A stretch of DNA of 64,000 nt from Bythopirellula goksoeyrii (GTDB lineage: Bacteria; Planctomycetota; Planctomycetia; Pirellulales; Lacipirellulaceae), in the NCBI RefSeq assembly GCF_008065115.1, contig NZ_CP042913.1, positions 4,971,257 to 5,035,256 on the forward strand, given 5' to 3'. The position numbers and the translations under genes are program-made. Of this stretch, positions 45,079 through 55,824 are shown one piece after another. The first letter of the stretch is position 1, and each line of letters opens with the position of its first letter. The notes beneath the pieces were generated by a model. That model was not told the DNA's origin, did no database searches, and worked only from the letters and a program-made list of their open reading frames with translations.

Positions 45079-45595
45079 CTCGAACAAACGCAGTGCGGAA
45101 TGATCCCCCAGCCAACTTGACGAAAGTACCTCTCTGGAGCGCACCTTTGGCACTCAAGCTCGGATTCCAAGGAATCGCATACGCACTAACCTCGCCGCTG
45201 ACTGCTTCGGCAATATAAATCAAACTACTGCCAATCTGGAAGGGGGACGAGCCGCGAGGCAGGCTTGCCAAGCCAGTAACCATGAGAAACTTTGGATTCT
45301 TACTCAAGCCGGGAAAGTCTTCCTGGATATTTTTCTCAAAAAAGGCGACGAACTCTCCCGTACGTTGACTTACTACCGCGGCTCGCAGGTCCCCCGTAAG
45401 AAAATCGAGGAAATAGAATGCTTCTTGATCTTCGTCGACATAGCCTGTAGCAATCGCAAAGTTTTTTTCGCCATGGGTGGCGGTAGCTTGTACCGGCACT
45501 GCTTGTCCGATTCCAAACCAGCCAATTGACACAAGAATGCCGACAGATATTCCAAGCACCAACAAAGTCGCCTGGCTGCAAATACGCTGGACCAT
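45071..45595 (-). CDS. Hypothetical single-pass membrane protein upstream of thiS
   Basis: A 174-residue protein from ATG at 45595, with GGGGAGAG directly upstream; the open frame reaches 45688 but those residues are unlikely. Residues about 6-32 are a signal or anchor (SQATLLVLGISVGILVSIGW). The outer part is beta-rich: FAIATGYVDEDQEAFYFLDF, LTGDLRAAVVSQRTGEFVAF, and FQIGSSLIYIAEAVSGEVSA. I do not recognise the family. It is co-transcribed with thiS and thiG, but nothing in it points to thiamine synthesis. Similar proteins seem to sit upstream of thiS in related planctomycetes; I cannot verify that here. Confidence 0.72.
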   Translation of the reverse strand: MVQRICSQATLLVLGISVGILVSIGWFGIGQAVPVQATATHGEKNFAIATGYVDEDQEAFYFLDFLTGDLRAAVVSQRTGEFVAFFEKNIQEDFPGLSKNPKFLMVTGLASLPRGSSPFQIGSSLIYIAEAVSGEVSAYAIPWNPSLSAKGALQRGTFVKLAGGSFRTAFVRDE

Positions 45596-45868
45596 TTTTT
45601 CTCTCCCCGAGGAAGGTTCTGTGTTGTGGCCAACCGTGCGAAATCCTAATCGGACGGAGGCTGCGAATCTATCGAGCTCTCTCTCCATCGTAATCCGCAG
45701 GAGTGTGGGTTTCTAGGTGGGAGATGCTATCCCTCGTTCAGGACGGCATAATCTCTGTTTGTCTCCACGAGAAAGCGAGATATCCTGAAACCCCTGGAGC
45801 TACAATGGGGCGACTATTTGTTTTTAAATCCTGGCAGCTGAAATCGGAGAAGTACTACACTTCACGCT

Positions 45869-47488
45869 ATGTCATTCAACACGATTGTGGACTTGCTTTC
45901 AATTCTGGCCGCAGGGCTCGTAGCTGCGCTCATCTGTCGGCGGTTAAAGATTTCGGCAATTGTCGGCTATTTGATCATCGGTGCCCTGCTCGGAGCAGGC
46001 GTTTTAGACTGGGCGGGTCGAGACAATCACGACATCGAAGCCATCAGTGAAGCGGGCGTCTTCTTACTCCTCTTCTCGATCGGATTGGAGTTCTCTCTCG
46101 ATGATCTCCTGCGACTTGGCAGGCAACTCGTCGTTGGTGGCAGTGTACAGATGGCATTGGTGGCAGTCCCAGCCGGGCTGATTTTCCAAGCCCTCGGCTA
46201 CAGTCTCACGTCATCCATTGTGATGGCGGCAGCCCTCTCGTTTAGCTCAACAGTGCTGGTCTTCAATGCCTTGGTGGAATACGGAGAATCTTCCACGCCT
46301 CACGGAAAACGGGCGATTGGAATCTTGCTGTTTCAAGATATGGCGCTCGTGCCACTCCTGCTCTTGGTGCCCATGCTGACCGGCGACGCAGCACCCTCGA
46401 TCGGAGACGTCTTTCGACTGGCGGCGGCGTCCTTATTGTTCGTAGGTCTCATCTTGGTTAGCCGCTATGTACTCGCGGGTTGGCTCATACCCAGCCTGGC
46501 CAACTATCGTAGCCCAGACATTATTATCCTCTTTACAGTGGTTGCCCTAGGAGGCATTACACTGACGGCTCATGCACTGGGTCTCCCGGCAGCAGTCGGA
46601 GCCTTTGCCGCAGGATTGGCCTTCGGAGGAAACCGGTGGAGTGCACAAATTGAGGCGCTCACCCTTCCGTTTCGTGAAACCTTTGCGGCCGTGTTCTTCG
46701 TCAGCTTGGGCCTTTTACTCGACACGCATATTGTTTTAGAGTCACCACTGCGATTGCTCTTGTTGATCGCGGCTGTTATCCTCCTGAAAGCAATTGCAGC
46801 CTGCCTGGCATTGCGGCTGACTGGACTTTCTTGGCGCAGCTCATTGGGAATCGGAATCGGCCTTGCACACATTGGAGAATTCGCATTCGTCCTTACGCGA
46901 TTGGCTTGGCAAGAGGACGTGATTTCTGCCGAAGAATATCAGTTGATGAATGCGGTTGCCATCGGATCGTTGATACTTACCCCTCTGCTCTTGCGAGCCG
47001 GCCTGAGATGGGTTGAGGCGGTCCAAGAGCAAGAAGCACCACCACCGAGCAATGGATTGCTGCAACCCTCATTGGCAGGGGCGCTTGTCATCGGGATCGG
47101 CCCCATCGGCAAGCAAATCGCCAGTTACCTCGAAACCCAGGGCATCGATGTCTCTTTGATTGATCGCAGCCCGATCAACCTCTATCCTTTTGAGCAATTG
47201 GGGTTCCATACCGCAGCAGGAGATGCGACCAAGCCGGAGATACTTCGCTCTGCACACACCCATGAAGCTGGATTGGTGGTACTTTGTGTCCCCGACGATC
47301 TCATTGCCCTACGTATTCTGGAGCAAGTACGCCGCCTCAACGACCAAGCGCAAATCATAGTGCGCTGTCGGTATCAATCGAGTGTCGCCAGTTTTCACAA
47401 GGCAAAAGTTCAATTTGTGGTAAGTGAGGAACAACAGGCTTACGAAAGCATGATCGGTTTCCTGTCTGGTTTCTTCCGAAGCTCATGA
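45869..47488 (+). CDS. CPA2-family cation/proton antiporter with RCK-N domain
   Basis: A 539-residue KefB/KefC-like antiporter. Residues 1-390 have about twelve membrane helices with family landmarks: ISAIVGYLIIGALLGAG, ISEAGVFLLLFSIGLEFSLD, ALSFSSTVLVFNALVE and GILLFQDMALVPLLLL (the QD pair of the CPA2 transport site). The C-terminal domain (about 410-535) is TrkA-N-like with GALVIGIGPIGKQIASYLE, a Rossmann loop for NAD(H), and VVLCVPDDLIALRILEQVRR. It would exchange potassium or sodium for protons across the inner membrane, gated by nucleotide binding. Divergent from the thi group. Confidence 0.9.
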   Translation: MSFNTIVDLLSILAAGLVAALICRRLKISAIVGYLIIGALLGAGVLDWAGRDNHDIEAISEAGVFLLLFSIGLEFSLDDLLRLGRQLVVGGSVQMALVAVPAGLIFQALGYSLTSSIVMAAALSFSSTVLVFNALVEYGESSTPHGKRAIGILLFQDMALVPLLLLVPMLTGDAAPSIGDVFRLAAASLLFVGLILVSRYVLAGWLIPSLANYRSPDIIILFTVVALGGITLTAHALGLPAAVGAFAAGLAFGGNRWSAQIEALTLPFRETFAAVFFVSLGLLLDTHIVLESPLRLLLLIAAVILLKAIAACLALRLTGLSWRSSLGIGIGLAHIGEFAFVLTRLAWQEDVISAEEYQLMNAVAIGSLILTPLLLRAGLRWVEAVQEQEAPPPSNGLLQPSLAGALVIGIGPIGKQIASYLETQGIDVSLIDRSPINLYPFEQLGFHTAAGDATKPEILRSAHTHEAGLVVLCVPDDLIALRILEQVRRLNDQAQIIVRCRYQSSVASFHKAKVQFVVSEEQQAYESMIGFLSGFFRSS

Positions 47489-47617
47489 ACAGCCGCCCAC
47501 CTTCATTGTCGCGCAGTTGGGAATGACGCGGTCTGCCAGCTTGGCTTTCTTGGGCCCGTGCCTATAATCGGACATGACCATCTGAATGCTCCTGACTGCT
47601 AGAAACCGGATTTGGCC

Positions 47618-49087
47618 ATGAATGCGACTTTACTCGACCTTCCTACTACGTTAGCTGATCTCCGTGAGAGGGGTTGGCAATCCAAAACCGTTAAACAAGA
47701 GATTCACGACAACTTTCTCCATCAGCTCCAGAACGGCGAGGAACTCTATCCCGGTATAATCGGATATGACGACTCGGTAATCCCCGAGCTGAACATTGCA
47801 ATTCTAGCCCAGCACGACATTCTCTTCTTAGGTGAAAAGGGACAGGCGAAGAGTCGACTCATGCGATTGATGGCTAACTTTCTTGATGAAGCGATCCCCT
47901 ATATCGCTGATCCAGAAATCCCGTTGCACGACGATCCCTACCGCCCCATCACGCGGCGTGGTCGCGAACTCGTCGCAAACCGTGCTCCAGAGGATGTTCC
48001 CATCGGCTGGTGGTCGCGCGAAGATCGCTATGCTGAGCGGTTATCCCCCGGCACCAAGTTCGCTGACATTATCGGCGAAATTGACCCAGCTAAACTCGCC
48101 TCAGGAATCAGCATGAGTGCCGAGGACGCGTTGCACTTTGGATTAATCCCTCGCATGCATCGCGGCATTTTTGCCATGAACGAATTGCCGGAACTTGATG
48201 AGCTCGTGCAAGTTGGGTTGTTCAACATTCTCGAAGAGCGCGATGTGCAGATACGCGGCTATCCGGTGAAGTTTGATATCGATGTGCTTATTCTCTTCAG
48301 CGCGAATCCTGCTACCTACAACCGTAGCGGCAAAGTGATCCCCCAACTTAAGGACCGCATCGGTTCGATGATCCAGACACACTATCCACTGGAACGCGAA
48401 CTCGGGGTGCAGATTTTGGAGCAGGAGGCAGAGGATATGGGGGAAGGCAGAAGTGAGAAGGCGGATGAATACACTCCCTCTTCCCCCCTCCCTCCTCCTC
48501 CTTCCGTCATCGTTCCCTACTTCATGAAGGAACTTGTTGAGGAAATCAGTCGTGCTGCCCGCAATTCCAAATATGTCGATCAAGAATCTGGGGTGAGTGC
48601 TCGACTTTCAATTGCCAATTATCGCACGATGCTAGCCAGCGCCCGACAACGTGCCGCGATGCTGGGTGAGTCTCCTGCCGTTCCGCGGATAAGCGACCTG
48701 GGGCACATCTATGCTTCGTCGCTCGGCAAACTTGAGTTGGACCTTATGGGGACGCATCAAATGAGCGAGAAGCAAGTACTCGACGCCGTACTAGCCGAGG
48801 CTATCGCCACAGTATTTAGTGAGTACGTCGACAAGCATGGCTTGGCCGAGATCGCACAGATTTTTTCTCAGGGCGTGAAAATTGAAGTCGGCGACATGCT
48901 GCCGTCGTCGCACTATGCAAATCTTCTCAAGCGAGTCCCTCCCGTGTGGGACAAGGCATTTGAGGTGAACGCCAGTGAAAACGAAGCTGTGCGTGCATCC
49001 TGCGTTGAATTCGTATTGGCGGGACTCTATTCCACCGACCAGATCAGCCGCAGCCAATCACATGGTCGGATTGTGTACGAAGTGTGA
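47618..49087 (+). CDS. MoxR/Mg-chelatase-like AAA+ ATPase
   Basis: A 489-residue AAA+ protein; ATG at 47618 is preferred to TTG at 47612. The P-loop is [16 protein letters not shown], and the Walker B region reads [20 protein letters not shown] and [20 protein letters not shown], as in the magnesium-chelatase ChlI-like group with Asn-Glu in place of Asp-Glu. The arginine-rich sensor region [20 protein letters not shown] follows. The C-terminal part is helical. An acidic and proline-rich insert ([23 protein letters not shown]) is unusual. Such ATPases normally act with a VWA-domain partner; none is adjacent, though uvrB follows. Likely a chaperone-like remodelling ATPase with an unknown target. 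Confidence 0.87.
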   Translation: MNATLLDLPTTLADLRERGWQSKTVKQEIHDNFLHQLQNGEELYPGIIGYDDSVIPELNIAILAQHDILFLGEKGQAKSRLMRLMANFLDEAIPYIADPEIPLHDDPYRPITRRGRELVANRAPEDVPIGWWSREDRYAERLSPGTKFADIIGEIDPAKLASGISMSAEDALHFGLIPRMHRGIFAMNELPELDELVQVGLFNILEERDVQIRGYPVKFDIDVLILFSANPATYNRSGKVIPQLKDRIGSMIQTHYPLERELGVQILEQEAEDMGEGRSEKADEYTPSSPLPPPPSVIVPYFMKELVEEISRAARNSKYVDQESGVSARLSIANYRTMLASARQRAAMLGESPAVPRISDLGHIYASSLGKLELDLMGTHQMSEKQVLDAVLAEAIATVFSEYVDKHGLAEIAQIFSQGVKIEVGDMLPSSHYANLLKRVPPVWDKAFEVNASENEAVRASCVEFVLAGLYSTDQISRSQSHGRIVYEV

Positions 49088-49179
49088 TTAGCGATTAGCC
49101 ATGAAATCCATCCGGCCCCATCGTATCGAGTGGTCGATTGTGCTTTAATGCAGGATTAAGCATTAGGAATTTAGCTCGC

Positions 49180-49193
49180 CAGTAACGTTACTG
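49180..49193. promoter_or_regulatory. Perfect palindrome upstream of uvrB
   Basis: CAGTAACGTTACTG is a perfect 14-base palindrome ending 40 bases before the uvrB ATG. It is a reasonable operator candidate; whether it is a DNA-damage box in this lineage is unknown to me. Confidence 0.35.
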
Positions 49194-49233
49194 ATGCTTC
49201 TTGGCTAGAACGACCCGGTTGGTATGCCTTCCT

Positions 49234-51309
49234 ATGCAATTTGAACTCGAATCACCATTCAAGCCCGCAGGAGATCAGCCTGCTGCCATACGCCAACTTG
49301 TGGCGGGACTTACTTCTGAACAGCGCGAACAAGTGCTCATGGGAGTCACCGGAAGCGGCAAGACCTTCACGATGGCTAATGTCATCCAAGAAGTTCAGCG
49401 GCCAGCGCTGGTTCTCTCACACAACAAAACCCTTGCAGCGCAGCTTTATAGTGAGTTCAAGGAATTCTTTCCCCGCAATGCGGTCAGCTACTTTGTCAGC
49501 TACTACGACTACTACCAACCCGAAGCCTACATCCCTCAACGGGACATCTACATCGAAAAGGATGCATCGATCAATGAGGAGATCGATCGCATGCGTTTGG
49601 CAACGACAAGTTCCCTTGTCAGTCGCCGCGACGTGATCGTTATTGCCAGCGTGTCGTGTATCTATGGATTGGGTTCGCCGGAAGACTACAAGGAGATGAT
49701 GGTTGGCCTTCAAGTGGGTGGCACGCTCGATCGAGACGATGTGCTTACCAAGCTGATCGATATCCAATACGAGCGCAATGACACGGACCCATCCCGCGGT
49801 AAGTTCCGGGTTCGCGGAGACTGTGTGGAGATCTGGCCTTCTTACGAGGAGTTTTCCTACCGTATTGAATTCTGGGGCGATGAGATCGAGCGGCTTTCGA
49901 TTATTGACCCCACCACTGGAGAAACTATCGACAGCCTCCAAGAGGTGTTCATCTACCCTGCCAAGCATTTCGTGTTGCCGGAGGAGCGGATCCACAATGC
50001 CGTGGATAACATTCGTCAAGAACTCCGTGATCGCTTGGAGCTGTTTCGCTCCCAGGGTAAACTGCTTGAAGCCCAGCGACTTAATGCCCGCACACGATTC
50101 GATGTCGAGATGATGCTAGAGATGGGCTACTGCCCCGGCGTGGAGAACTATAGCCGCCATTTGAGTGGTCGTGCTGCTGGGGAACCCCCCTTTACTCTTT
50201 TCGATTTCTTCCCTGATGATTTCTTGCTTTTCATAGACGAGTCCCACGCCACCGTATCACAAATTGGTGCGATGTATGCTGGCGACCAAAGTCGCAAAAC
50301 TACGCTTGTCGAGCACGGTTTCCGGCTGCCAAGTGCGATGGACAATCGACCGCTGAAGTTCAATGAGTTTCAAGAGCGGTACAAGGATGTGGTCTATGTC
50401 TCCGCCACGCCTGCCAAGTATGAACTTGAACGCACAGGTGGCGAAGTGGTTGAGCAAGTCGTGCGTCCGACGGGACTCTTGGACCCAGAGATCGAGGTGA
50501 TTCCCGCCCGAGGACAGGTACCGCATTTGCTCGAACAAATCCGCGCTCGTGCCGCGGCCAATGAACGTGTGCTTGTGACCACACTCACCAAGCGAATGGC
50601 CGAAGATCTGGCAACCTATTTTTCTGACGAAGGTATCCTCTGCAAGTGGTTACATAGCGAGCTGGATGCCTTTGAGCGAGTTGAACTCCTACGCGACTTA
50701 CGGCAAGGTCGTTTCGAGGCGCTGGTGGGCATCAATCTTCTACGCGAAGGTTTAGATCTTCCTGAAGTCTCGCTAGTGGCGATATTGGATGCTGACAAGG
50801 AGGGCTTCTTGCGAAGCGAAACCTCGCTCATGCAAACAATCGGTCGTGCAGCTCGCAATGTGAACGCCAAGGTAATCCTCTATGGCGATAAAGTGACTAA
50901 CTCGATGCAAAAAGCAATCGACGAGACCGCGCGACGCCGCAAATTGCAAGAAGCCTACAACATGAAGCACGGCATCACACCAGAAACCGTTCGCAAAGCG
51001 ATTCACCGTGGCATTGAAGCGACCGCTGCCGCCCACGCCCAGGCGAATGCAGCCGTCGGGAGAACTGAGGAAACGAAGTATATCACCGAAGAATACATTG
51101 CCGAGTTGGAAACCGAAATGCTGGCCGCGGCCGATGCGTTGGAATTCGAGCGAGCCGCCGCGATTCGTGACCGCATCGAAAAGATGCAGGATGCTATCGG
51201 CGAACCGGTCGACTCGATCAAGGACAAAGCCGAAGGCAAAGGCCACCGAGGGAAGCGCGGCAAGAAAGCAGCGAGCGGAAAAGTGCCTCGGCCGAAACGC
51301 GGCGTATAG
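49234..51309 (+). CDS. uvrB: Excinuclease ABC subunit B
   Basis: The damage-verification helicase of nucleotide excision repair, 691 residues from ATG 49234 ([19 protein letters not shown]). Family landmarks are [15 protein letters not shown] (Walker A), the beta-hairpin [20 protein letters not shown], the [17 protein letters not shown] box, [20 protein letters not shown] and [13 protein letters not shown], and a C-terminal UVR motif ([20 protein letters not shown]) that binds UvrC. A lysine-rich tail follows. The longer frame starting with TTG at 49201 is not needed. uvrA and uvrC are not in the window. Confidence 0.97.
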   Translation: MQFELESPFKPAGDQPAAIRQLVAGLTSEQREQVLMGVTGSGKTFTMANVIQEVQRPALVLSHNKTLAAQLYSEFKEFFPRNAVSYFVSYYDYYQPEAYIPQRDIYIEKDASINEEIDRMRLATTSSLVSRRDVIVIASVSCIYGLGSPEDYKEMMVGLQVGGTLDRDDVLTKLIDIQYERNDTDPSRGKFRVRGDCVEIWPSYEEFSYRIEFWGDEIERLSIIDPTTGETIDSLQEVFIYPAKHFVLPEERIHNAVDNIRQELRDRLELFRSQGKLLEAQRLNARTRFDVEMMLEMGYCPGVENYSRHLSGRAAGEPPFTLFDFFPDDFLLFIDESHATVSQIGAMYAGDQSRKTTLVEHGFRLPSAMDNRPLKFNEFQERYKDVVYVSATPAKYELERTGGEVVEQVVRPTGLLDPEIEVIPARGQVPHLLEQIRARAAANERVLVTTLTKRMAEDLATYFSDEGILCKWLHSELDAFERVELLRDLRQGRFEALVGINLLREGLDLPEVSLVAILDADKEGFLRSETSLMQTIGRAARNVNAKVILYGDKVTNSMQKAIDETARRRKLQEAYNMKHGITPETVRKAIHRGIEATAAAHAQANAAVGRTEETKYITEEYIAELETEMLAAADALEFERAAAIRDRIEKMQDAIGEPVDSIKDKAEGKGHRGKRGKKAASGKVPRPKRGV

Positions 51310-51482
51310 TAGCGGCCAAAGAGCAGCACGAAACGTACGGTCCGTGATCTGCATTACCCACTCTTCACTCAAGTATTCACTTGTTTGTTTGATAATTTTG
51401 GTTGTATTTATAGCCATATTGCATTACATTGCCTTGCGCCCGCTCACTCTCAAGCTATAGCTTCACATCCTGGGAGGTAACG

Positions 51483-54400
51483 ATGAATTCTTCTGTTGGT
51501 GCTGGGCGACTCTGCCCGGTCTATTTGTTTGTTCTACTTGCGGCGCACACTATCTGTGGCTGTGCCGCTGTTTACGCTCAGACCACTGCCACCTGGACAG
51601 GTGGTGGAGGTGACTCCAACTACAACACGGCAACCAATTGGGACATAGGTCAAGTTCCGATCAATACTCTGACGGACGATTTTGTCGTCGTCATTCCCAC
51701 GAGCCATACGGTGAACTTCAATGTACCAGGCACAGGGCATGAGGTGTTTCAACTCTCTCTGGCCAGCGGTTCATCACTAAACATCAATCCAGGACGCGCT
51801 CTAGAAGTCGTCGATGCTTCTGATATTGCTGGACTTCTCAGCACGGACAACGGAACTTACCTTGGCAATACCTCTGCATCGACCTTGTCGGGAACCTCGC
51901 CGCGCATTCTTGCGGAAGGAGGCGGAACTCTGCGGGTGGGTGGAACTTCATTGGTCAACACATCCAACTCCGGCGATCTTGTCGTTTCCCAAGGTCCGGG
52001 GTCGTTGGCTGATCTCTCCACGGTATTGTCGGTCAACTCTGATGCTGATTTTGGTGGTTCACCAATTCGCCGTATTCTTGCGGCTGATGGTGGGACGGTC
52101 GACCTTTCGAACGTGACAAACATCGTCGGTGGACGCGGGGGCGACAGTCTGCGATTGGAGGTTGTCAACGGCGGTGACTTGCGACTCGACCAACTGCAAA
52201 CCATTAGTGGCAATCGCAACGTGCGAATCACTAGCGATGGAACCGCAATCAACCTTCCTCTACTGCAAAACATCCATGGAGGGGTTCTATTCGAATTGGC
52301 AGGTGGTCAGATTCTTTCTCTACCGCAGCTTGCCACCATCGACGGCACTGGCAGCAGCATGTCAACTCTCTTGCAATCCTCTCCCGGCGGACAGATCAAT
52401 GCCCCCAACCTCACCGACTTTCAAAACGCGACTCTGGCGATCAACAGCGGTGAGACTGTCTCGACAGGTAATCTAGCCAATATCAATGGTTCGCGACTTT
52501 ATCTCTCTGGAGGTCAGACGTTTTCCAGTGTCACGGCGAGCTCTTACAGTTCAGCCAGCATGTTTGGCAGCGGCGATTTCTTCCTAGCTGATGGTGTCGG
52601 TAGTAATCTTGATCTATCCAGCCTGACGAGTCTCAATTTCGATCAAGACTTCGGCGGCTCGCCGATCTACACGATCGCCGCACGCAATTCTGGCATCGTC
52701 GATCTCTCAGAAGTGACGAACATCGTGGGCGCCCGGGGGGGTGACAGTTTGAGACTAGAAGCAACGAGTGGCGGCGACCTGAGGCTCGACAAACTGCAGT
52801 CTATCAGCGGCAATCGCAACGTGCGGATTACTAGCGACGGCACTGCCATGAACCTGCCGATGCTTCAAAGCATAGAGGGAGGTGTGTTATTCGAGTTGGC
52901 GGGAGGCCAGTCACTCTCTCTGCCTCAGCTTGCCTCGATCGATGGCGCTGGAAGTAGCATCTCGACTCTCCTGCAATCCTCTCCAGGGGGGGAAATCAAT
53001 GCGCCGAACCTCACCATTTTTCAGAATGCCACTTTGGCCATCGACACCGGAGAGATAGTCACCACAGGCAGCCTGGCCAGTATTGATGGCTCGCGATTTC
53101 ATATCACCAGTGGCCAATCGTTCTCCAACGTCACGGCAAGTTCCTACAATTCCGCCAGCAATTTTGGAGGGAGTGACTTCTTTTTAGCCAATGGAGTGGG
53201 TAGTGAGCTCGATCTCTCCAGCCTGACAAGCCTCAACTTTGATCAAGACTTCGGCGGATCTCCGATCTACACGATCGCCGCTCGCAATTCTGGAGTCGTA
53301 GATCTCTCGGAAGTGACCGACATCGTTGGCGCCCGTGGCGGCGATAGTTTACGGTTGGAAGCGTCCGGCGGAGGTGAACTCCGTCTCGGCAAACTACAAA
53401 CCATCAGTGGCAATCGCAACGTACGAATCACCAGCGACGGCACCGTGATTTCTCTACCTAAACTTGAATCGGTTAATGGCAGCGTGCTGTTTGAACTTGC
53501 TGAGAATCAAACGCTCAATCTTCCAGAACTTCAATTTTTCGATGGCGCTGGGAGCAGCTCCAGTGCTGTACTCGAGGCCCCCGATGGAGGAACTATCCAT
53601 GCACCGAAGCTCACGACCATTCGTCGCAGCCAAATTAACTTGGCTCCAACTCAAACTTTGAACCTGGGTACCCTGACCGACATCAACGGCTCGCGAATCC
53701 GCGTCACAGGCGGGCAGAGTTTCTCTGCAGCGGCCTCCTCGTACGACTCCTCGAATTATTTCGGAGGAGGAGACGTCTTCGTAGCCGAAGGACCAGGTAG
53801 TACTCTCACTTTGAGTTCCTTGGCGAGTATTGATTTTGATCAAGACTTCGGAGGAGCGCCGGTTTACACGATTGGGGCCAGGGACAACGGCACGGTAGAT
53901 TTGTCGGGTTTGGCGACCGTAGTCGGTGCCGCGGGAAATGACTTCCTCGAATTTCGAGCCGAAACCAGTGGCAAGATTGATCTTTCTTCACTCAGCACCA
54001 CTTCGCAAAACACGCGTTTTGTAGCCACCAGCGGTGGCCAACTTTTATTTGGTCAGTTGAACAATTTCGACACCGAACTGTCCGCCACCGACATCGGCTC
54101 TGAGTTGGTATTCCAACAAGGAGTTCTCATGGGTGCCAACACCACACTCTCGGTGCAGAATGGTGCGGAAGTACGTGTTGATGGTGCGTACCTCTTCGAA
54201 CAAACCGACGAAGCAGACGTCGATCTCAACGCCGCAATTGTCCGTTTCGAAGGCATCGGTGGTCAACAGGTCGAAGTCGGCGGCACAGATTCCGGCATCG
54301 GAGCCTTCACTAGTGGCAACTTCGGCATGGGCCAAATGAGAATCGGCACGACCACTCAGCGCACCTCCGTCGATCTATTAGACGTAATCGACAACGGCAA

Positions 54401-55787
54401 CCGCGGCGGAGGAGGAGAGTCGGAAGCTCTCTACTTATTTGGCCTCGGTGGACCGACGGGGCTGCGTATCCTCAACAGTTCCGCCTTGGTGCTGAACGGC
54501 ATCAACGTCTATGCGTGGGATCCAGTGGCCGGTGCCCAGGTGCATCTCAATAGCCTGTTTGGCCCTGGTGATTTGCGGATTCCTTACGACGATGGTTTCC
54601 TGCAGTTGGCTCCGCTGGATTTCCAATGGGCAAACAACGCCGGAGGTGATTTTAATCTCGGCGGCAATTGGAGTGATGGTCTGGTCCCCTTGGGAAGCGA
54701 TTCTGCGATCTGGAATCTCGGCAGCGTTGGTGGATACACGGTCCAGTTCGGCACGAATGTGGCCACTGATAGTGCAATCATAAAGAGTGATCGGGTCACC
54801 TATGATCTGAGTGGATTTCAATATAGTCTCGCCGCGCTCAACGCCACGACCGGATTGGTCGTTGGGCAAGATGCCAGCGATAACGCCAATCTGACTATCA
54901 GCAATGGCACGGTCCAAACCAAAGACGTGCGAGTTGCCGCCGCCGCTGGATCGCAGGGAACACTAACGATAGGTCCCTCAGGAAGCCTGCAGGTCGACAA
55001 CGACGTTGTCCTCGGCGGAGGTACTGGCACCTTGCGAGTGATCCCAAACAACCAAGTCACGGTGGCGGGTAATGTAATCATGTCTGGCGACGGTCGCCTG
55101 GAAGGGACAGGACTCACGGCCACTCTCGTCGACAACCAGGCAGGCACTGTCGCACCTGGTTTGTCGGCAGGCATCATGACACTCGACGCAAATTACAATC
55201 AACTAGCAGCAGGAACTCTCGAAATCGAAATCGGCGGCACAGACAATTCTAATCCGAACGCTCCGCAGTTCGATCAACTTGTCGTTAATGGCGCGGCAGA
55301 TATTGCAGGAGGACTGGCTGTCTCTCTGATCGATGCTGGTTCTGGACTTTATGTACCCGACGATGGCGATTTGTTTGAAATCGTAAGTGCCACCGGTGAG
55401 ATGACTTCTTCGCTCTCGAATTTCACGGTACCGACTTTGGTGGACAATAGCTGGCTGCTGAGCCAAATCGACGACTCGCTCTTCTTGCGAGTTGCCGAGC
55501 ACTTGGCTGATTTTGATAGTGACATGGACGTCGATGGACGCGATTTCCTCATCTGGCAACGCGGCTTTGGTATCACCGTCGGTGCCACCAAGGCCAATGG
55601 CGATTCCAACGGCGATGGAGCCGTGGACGCCGCCGACCTGGACAACTGGAAGCTCCAATACGGCTATCAGATCATCGGCTCGCCTCCACCACTGGGGGCG
55701 TTTGCCGTGCCAGAACCGACGGGGTTATTACTATTGATGTTAGGCATGTTCGGTTTCACAAGCTTGTCTGGAACGCGATTCCTTTGA
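51483..55787 (+). CDS. Large PEP-CTERM/dockerin surface protein with 200-residue repeats
   Basis: A secreted protein of 1434 residues. ATG at 51483 has GGGAGGT four bases upstream and starts a signal peptide (LCPVYLFVLLAAHTICGC). The body contains near-identical blocks with an exact 600-base (200-residue) period: the phrase SGNRNVRITSDG recurs at about 52206, 52806 and 53406, and DFGGSPIYTIAARNSG at about 52650 and 53250. A degenerate fourth block follows (about 53830). Then an autotransporter-like beta segment (NLTISNGTVQTKDVRVAAAA), a dockerin-like calcium-binding pair (DFDSDMDVDGRDFLIWQRGF) and a PEP-CTERM tail (VPEPTGLLLLMLGMFGF). Probably a cell-surface adhesin or matrix protein sorted by an exosortase encoded elsewhere. 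Confidence 0.92.
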   Translation: MNSSVGAGRLCPVYLFVLLAAHTICGCAAVYAQTTATWTGGGGDSNYNTATNWDIGQVPINTLTDDFVVVIPTSHTVNFNVPGTGHEVFQLSLASGSSLNINPGRALEVVDASDIAGLLSTDNGTYLGNTSASTLSGTSPRILAEGGGTLRVGGTSLVNTSNSGDLVVSQGPGSLADLSTVLSVNSDADFGGSPIRRILAADGGTVDLSNVTNIVGGRGGDSLRLEVVNGGDLRLDQLQTISGNRNVRITSDGTAINLPLLQNIHGGVLFELAGGQILSLPQLATIDGTGSSMSTLLQSSPGGQINAPNLTDFQNATLAINSGETVSTGNLANINGSRLYLSGGQTFSSVTASSYSSASMFGSGDFFLADGVGSNLDLSSLTSLNFDQDFGGSPIYTIAARNSGIVDLSEVTNIVGARGGDSLRLEATSGGDLRLDKLQSISGNRNVRITSDGTAMNLPMLQSIEGGVLFELAGGQSLSLPQLASIDGAGSSISTLLQSSPGGEINAPNLTIFQNATLAIDTGEIVTTGSLASIDGSRFHITSGQSFSNVTASSYNSASNFGGSDFFLANGVGSELDLSSLTSLNFDQDFGGSPIYTIAARNSGVVDLSEVTDIVGARGGDSLRLEASGGGELRLGKLQTISGNRNVRITSDGTVISLPKLESVNGSVLFELAENQTLNLPELQFFDGAGSSSSAVLEAPDGGTIHAPKLTTIRRSQINLAPTQTLNLGTLTDINGSRIRVTGGQSFSAAASSYDSSNYFGGGDVFVAEGPGSTLTLSSLASIDFDQDFGGAPVYTIGARDNGTVDLSGLATVVGAAGNDFLEFRAETSGKIDLSSLSTTSQNTRFVATSGGQLLFGQLNNFDTELSATDIGSELVFQQGVLMGANTTLSVQNGAEVRVDGAYLFEQTDEADVDLNAAIVRFEGIGGQQVEVGGTDSGIGAFTSGNFGMGQMRIGTTTQRTSVDLLDVIDNGNRGGGGESEALYLFGLGGPTGLRILNSSALVLNGINVYAWDPVAGAQVHLNSLFGPGDLRIPYDDGFLQLAPLDFQWANNAGGDFNLGGNWSDGLVPLGSDSAIWNLGSVGGYTVQFGTNVATDSAIIKSDRVTYDLSGFQYSLAALNATTGLVVGQDASDNANLTISNGTVQTKDVRVAAAAGSQGTLTIGPSGSLQVDNDVVLGGGTGTLRVIPNNQVTVAGNVIMSGDGRLEGTGLTATLVDNQAGTVAPGLSAGIMTLDANYNQLAAGTLEIEIGGTDNSNPNAPQFDQLVVNGAADIAGGLAVSLIDAGSGLYVPDDGDLFEIVSATGEMTSSLSNFTVPTLVDNSWLLSQIDDSLFLRVAEHLADFDSDMDVDGRDFLIWQRGFGITVGATKANGDSNGDGAVDAADLDNWKLQYGYQIIGSPPPLGAFAVPEPTGLLLLMLGMFGFTSLSGTRFL

Positions 55788-55824
55788 GGACTTCGCGCAA
55801 CACGACGTCATCCTCGCGCCATTA
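55788..55824. other. Start of a 657-base gene-free stretch (55788-56444)
   Basis: The region between the large PEP-CTERM gene and the small secreted protein contains repeat copy C (listed next) and, around 56231-56265, a fragment of the CTCTGCGTCTC repeat family seen at 14.5 kb. No protein or RNA gene is seen in it. Confidence 0.4.

Noticed and set aside
45596-45868. TPP riboswitch ahead of the thiS-thiG group
   Set aside because: No CTGAGA or other TPP-aptamer core motif is visible on the minus strand.
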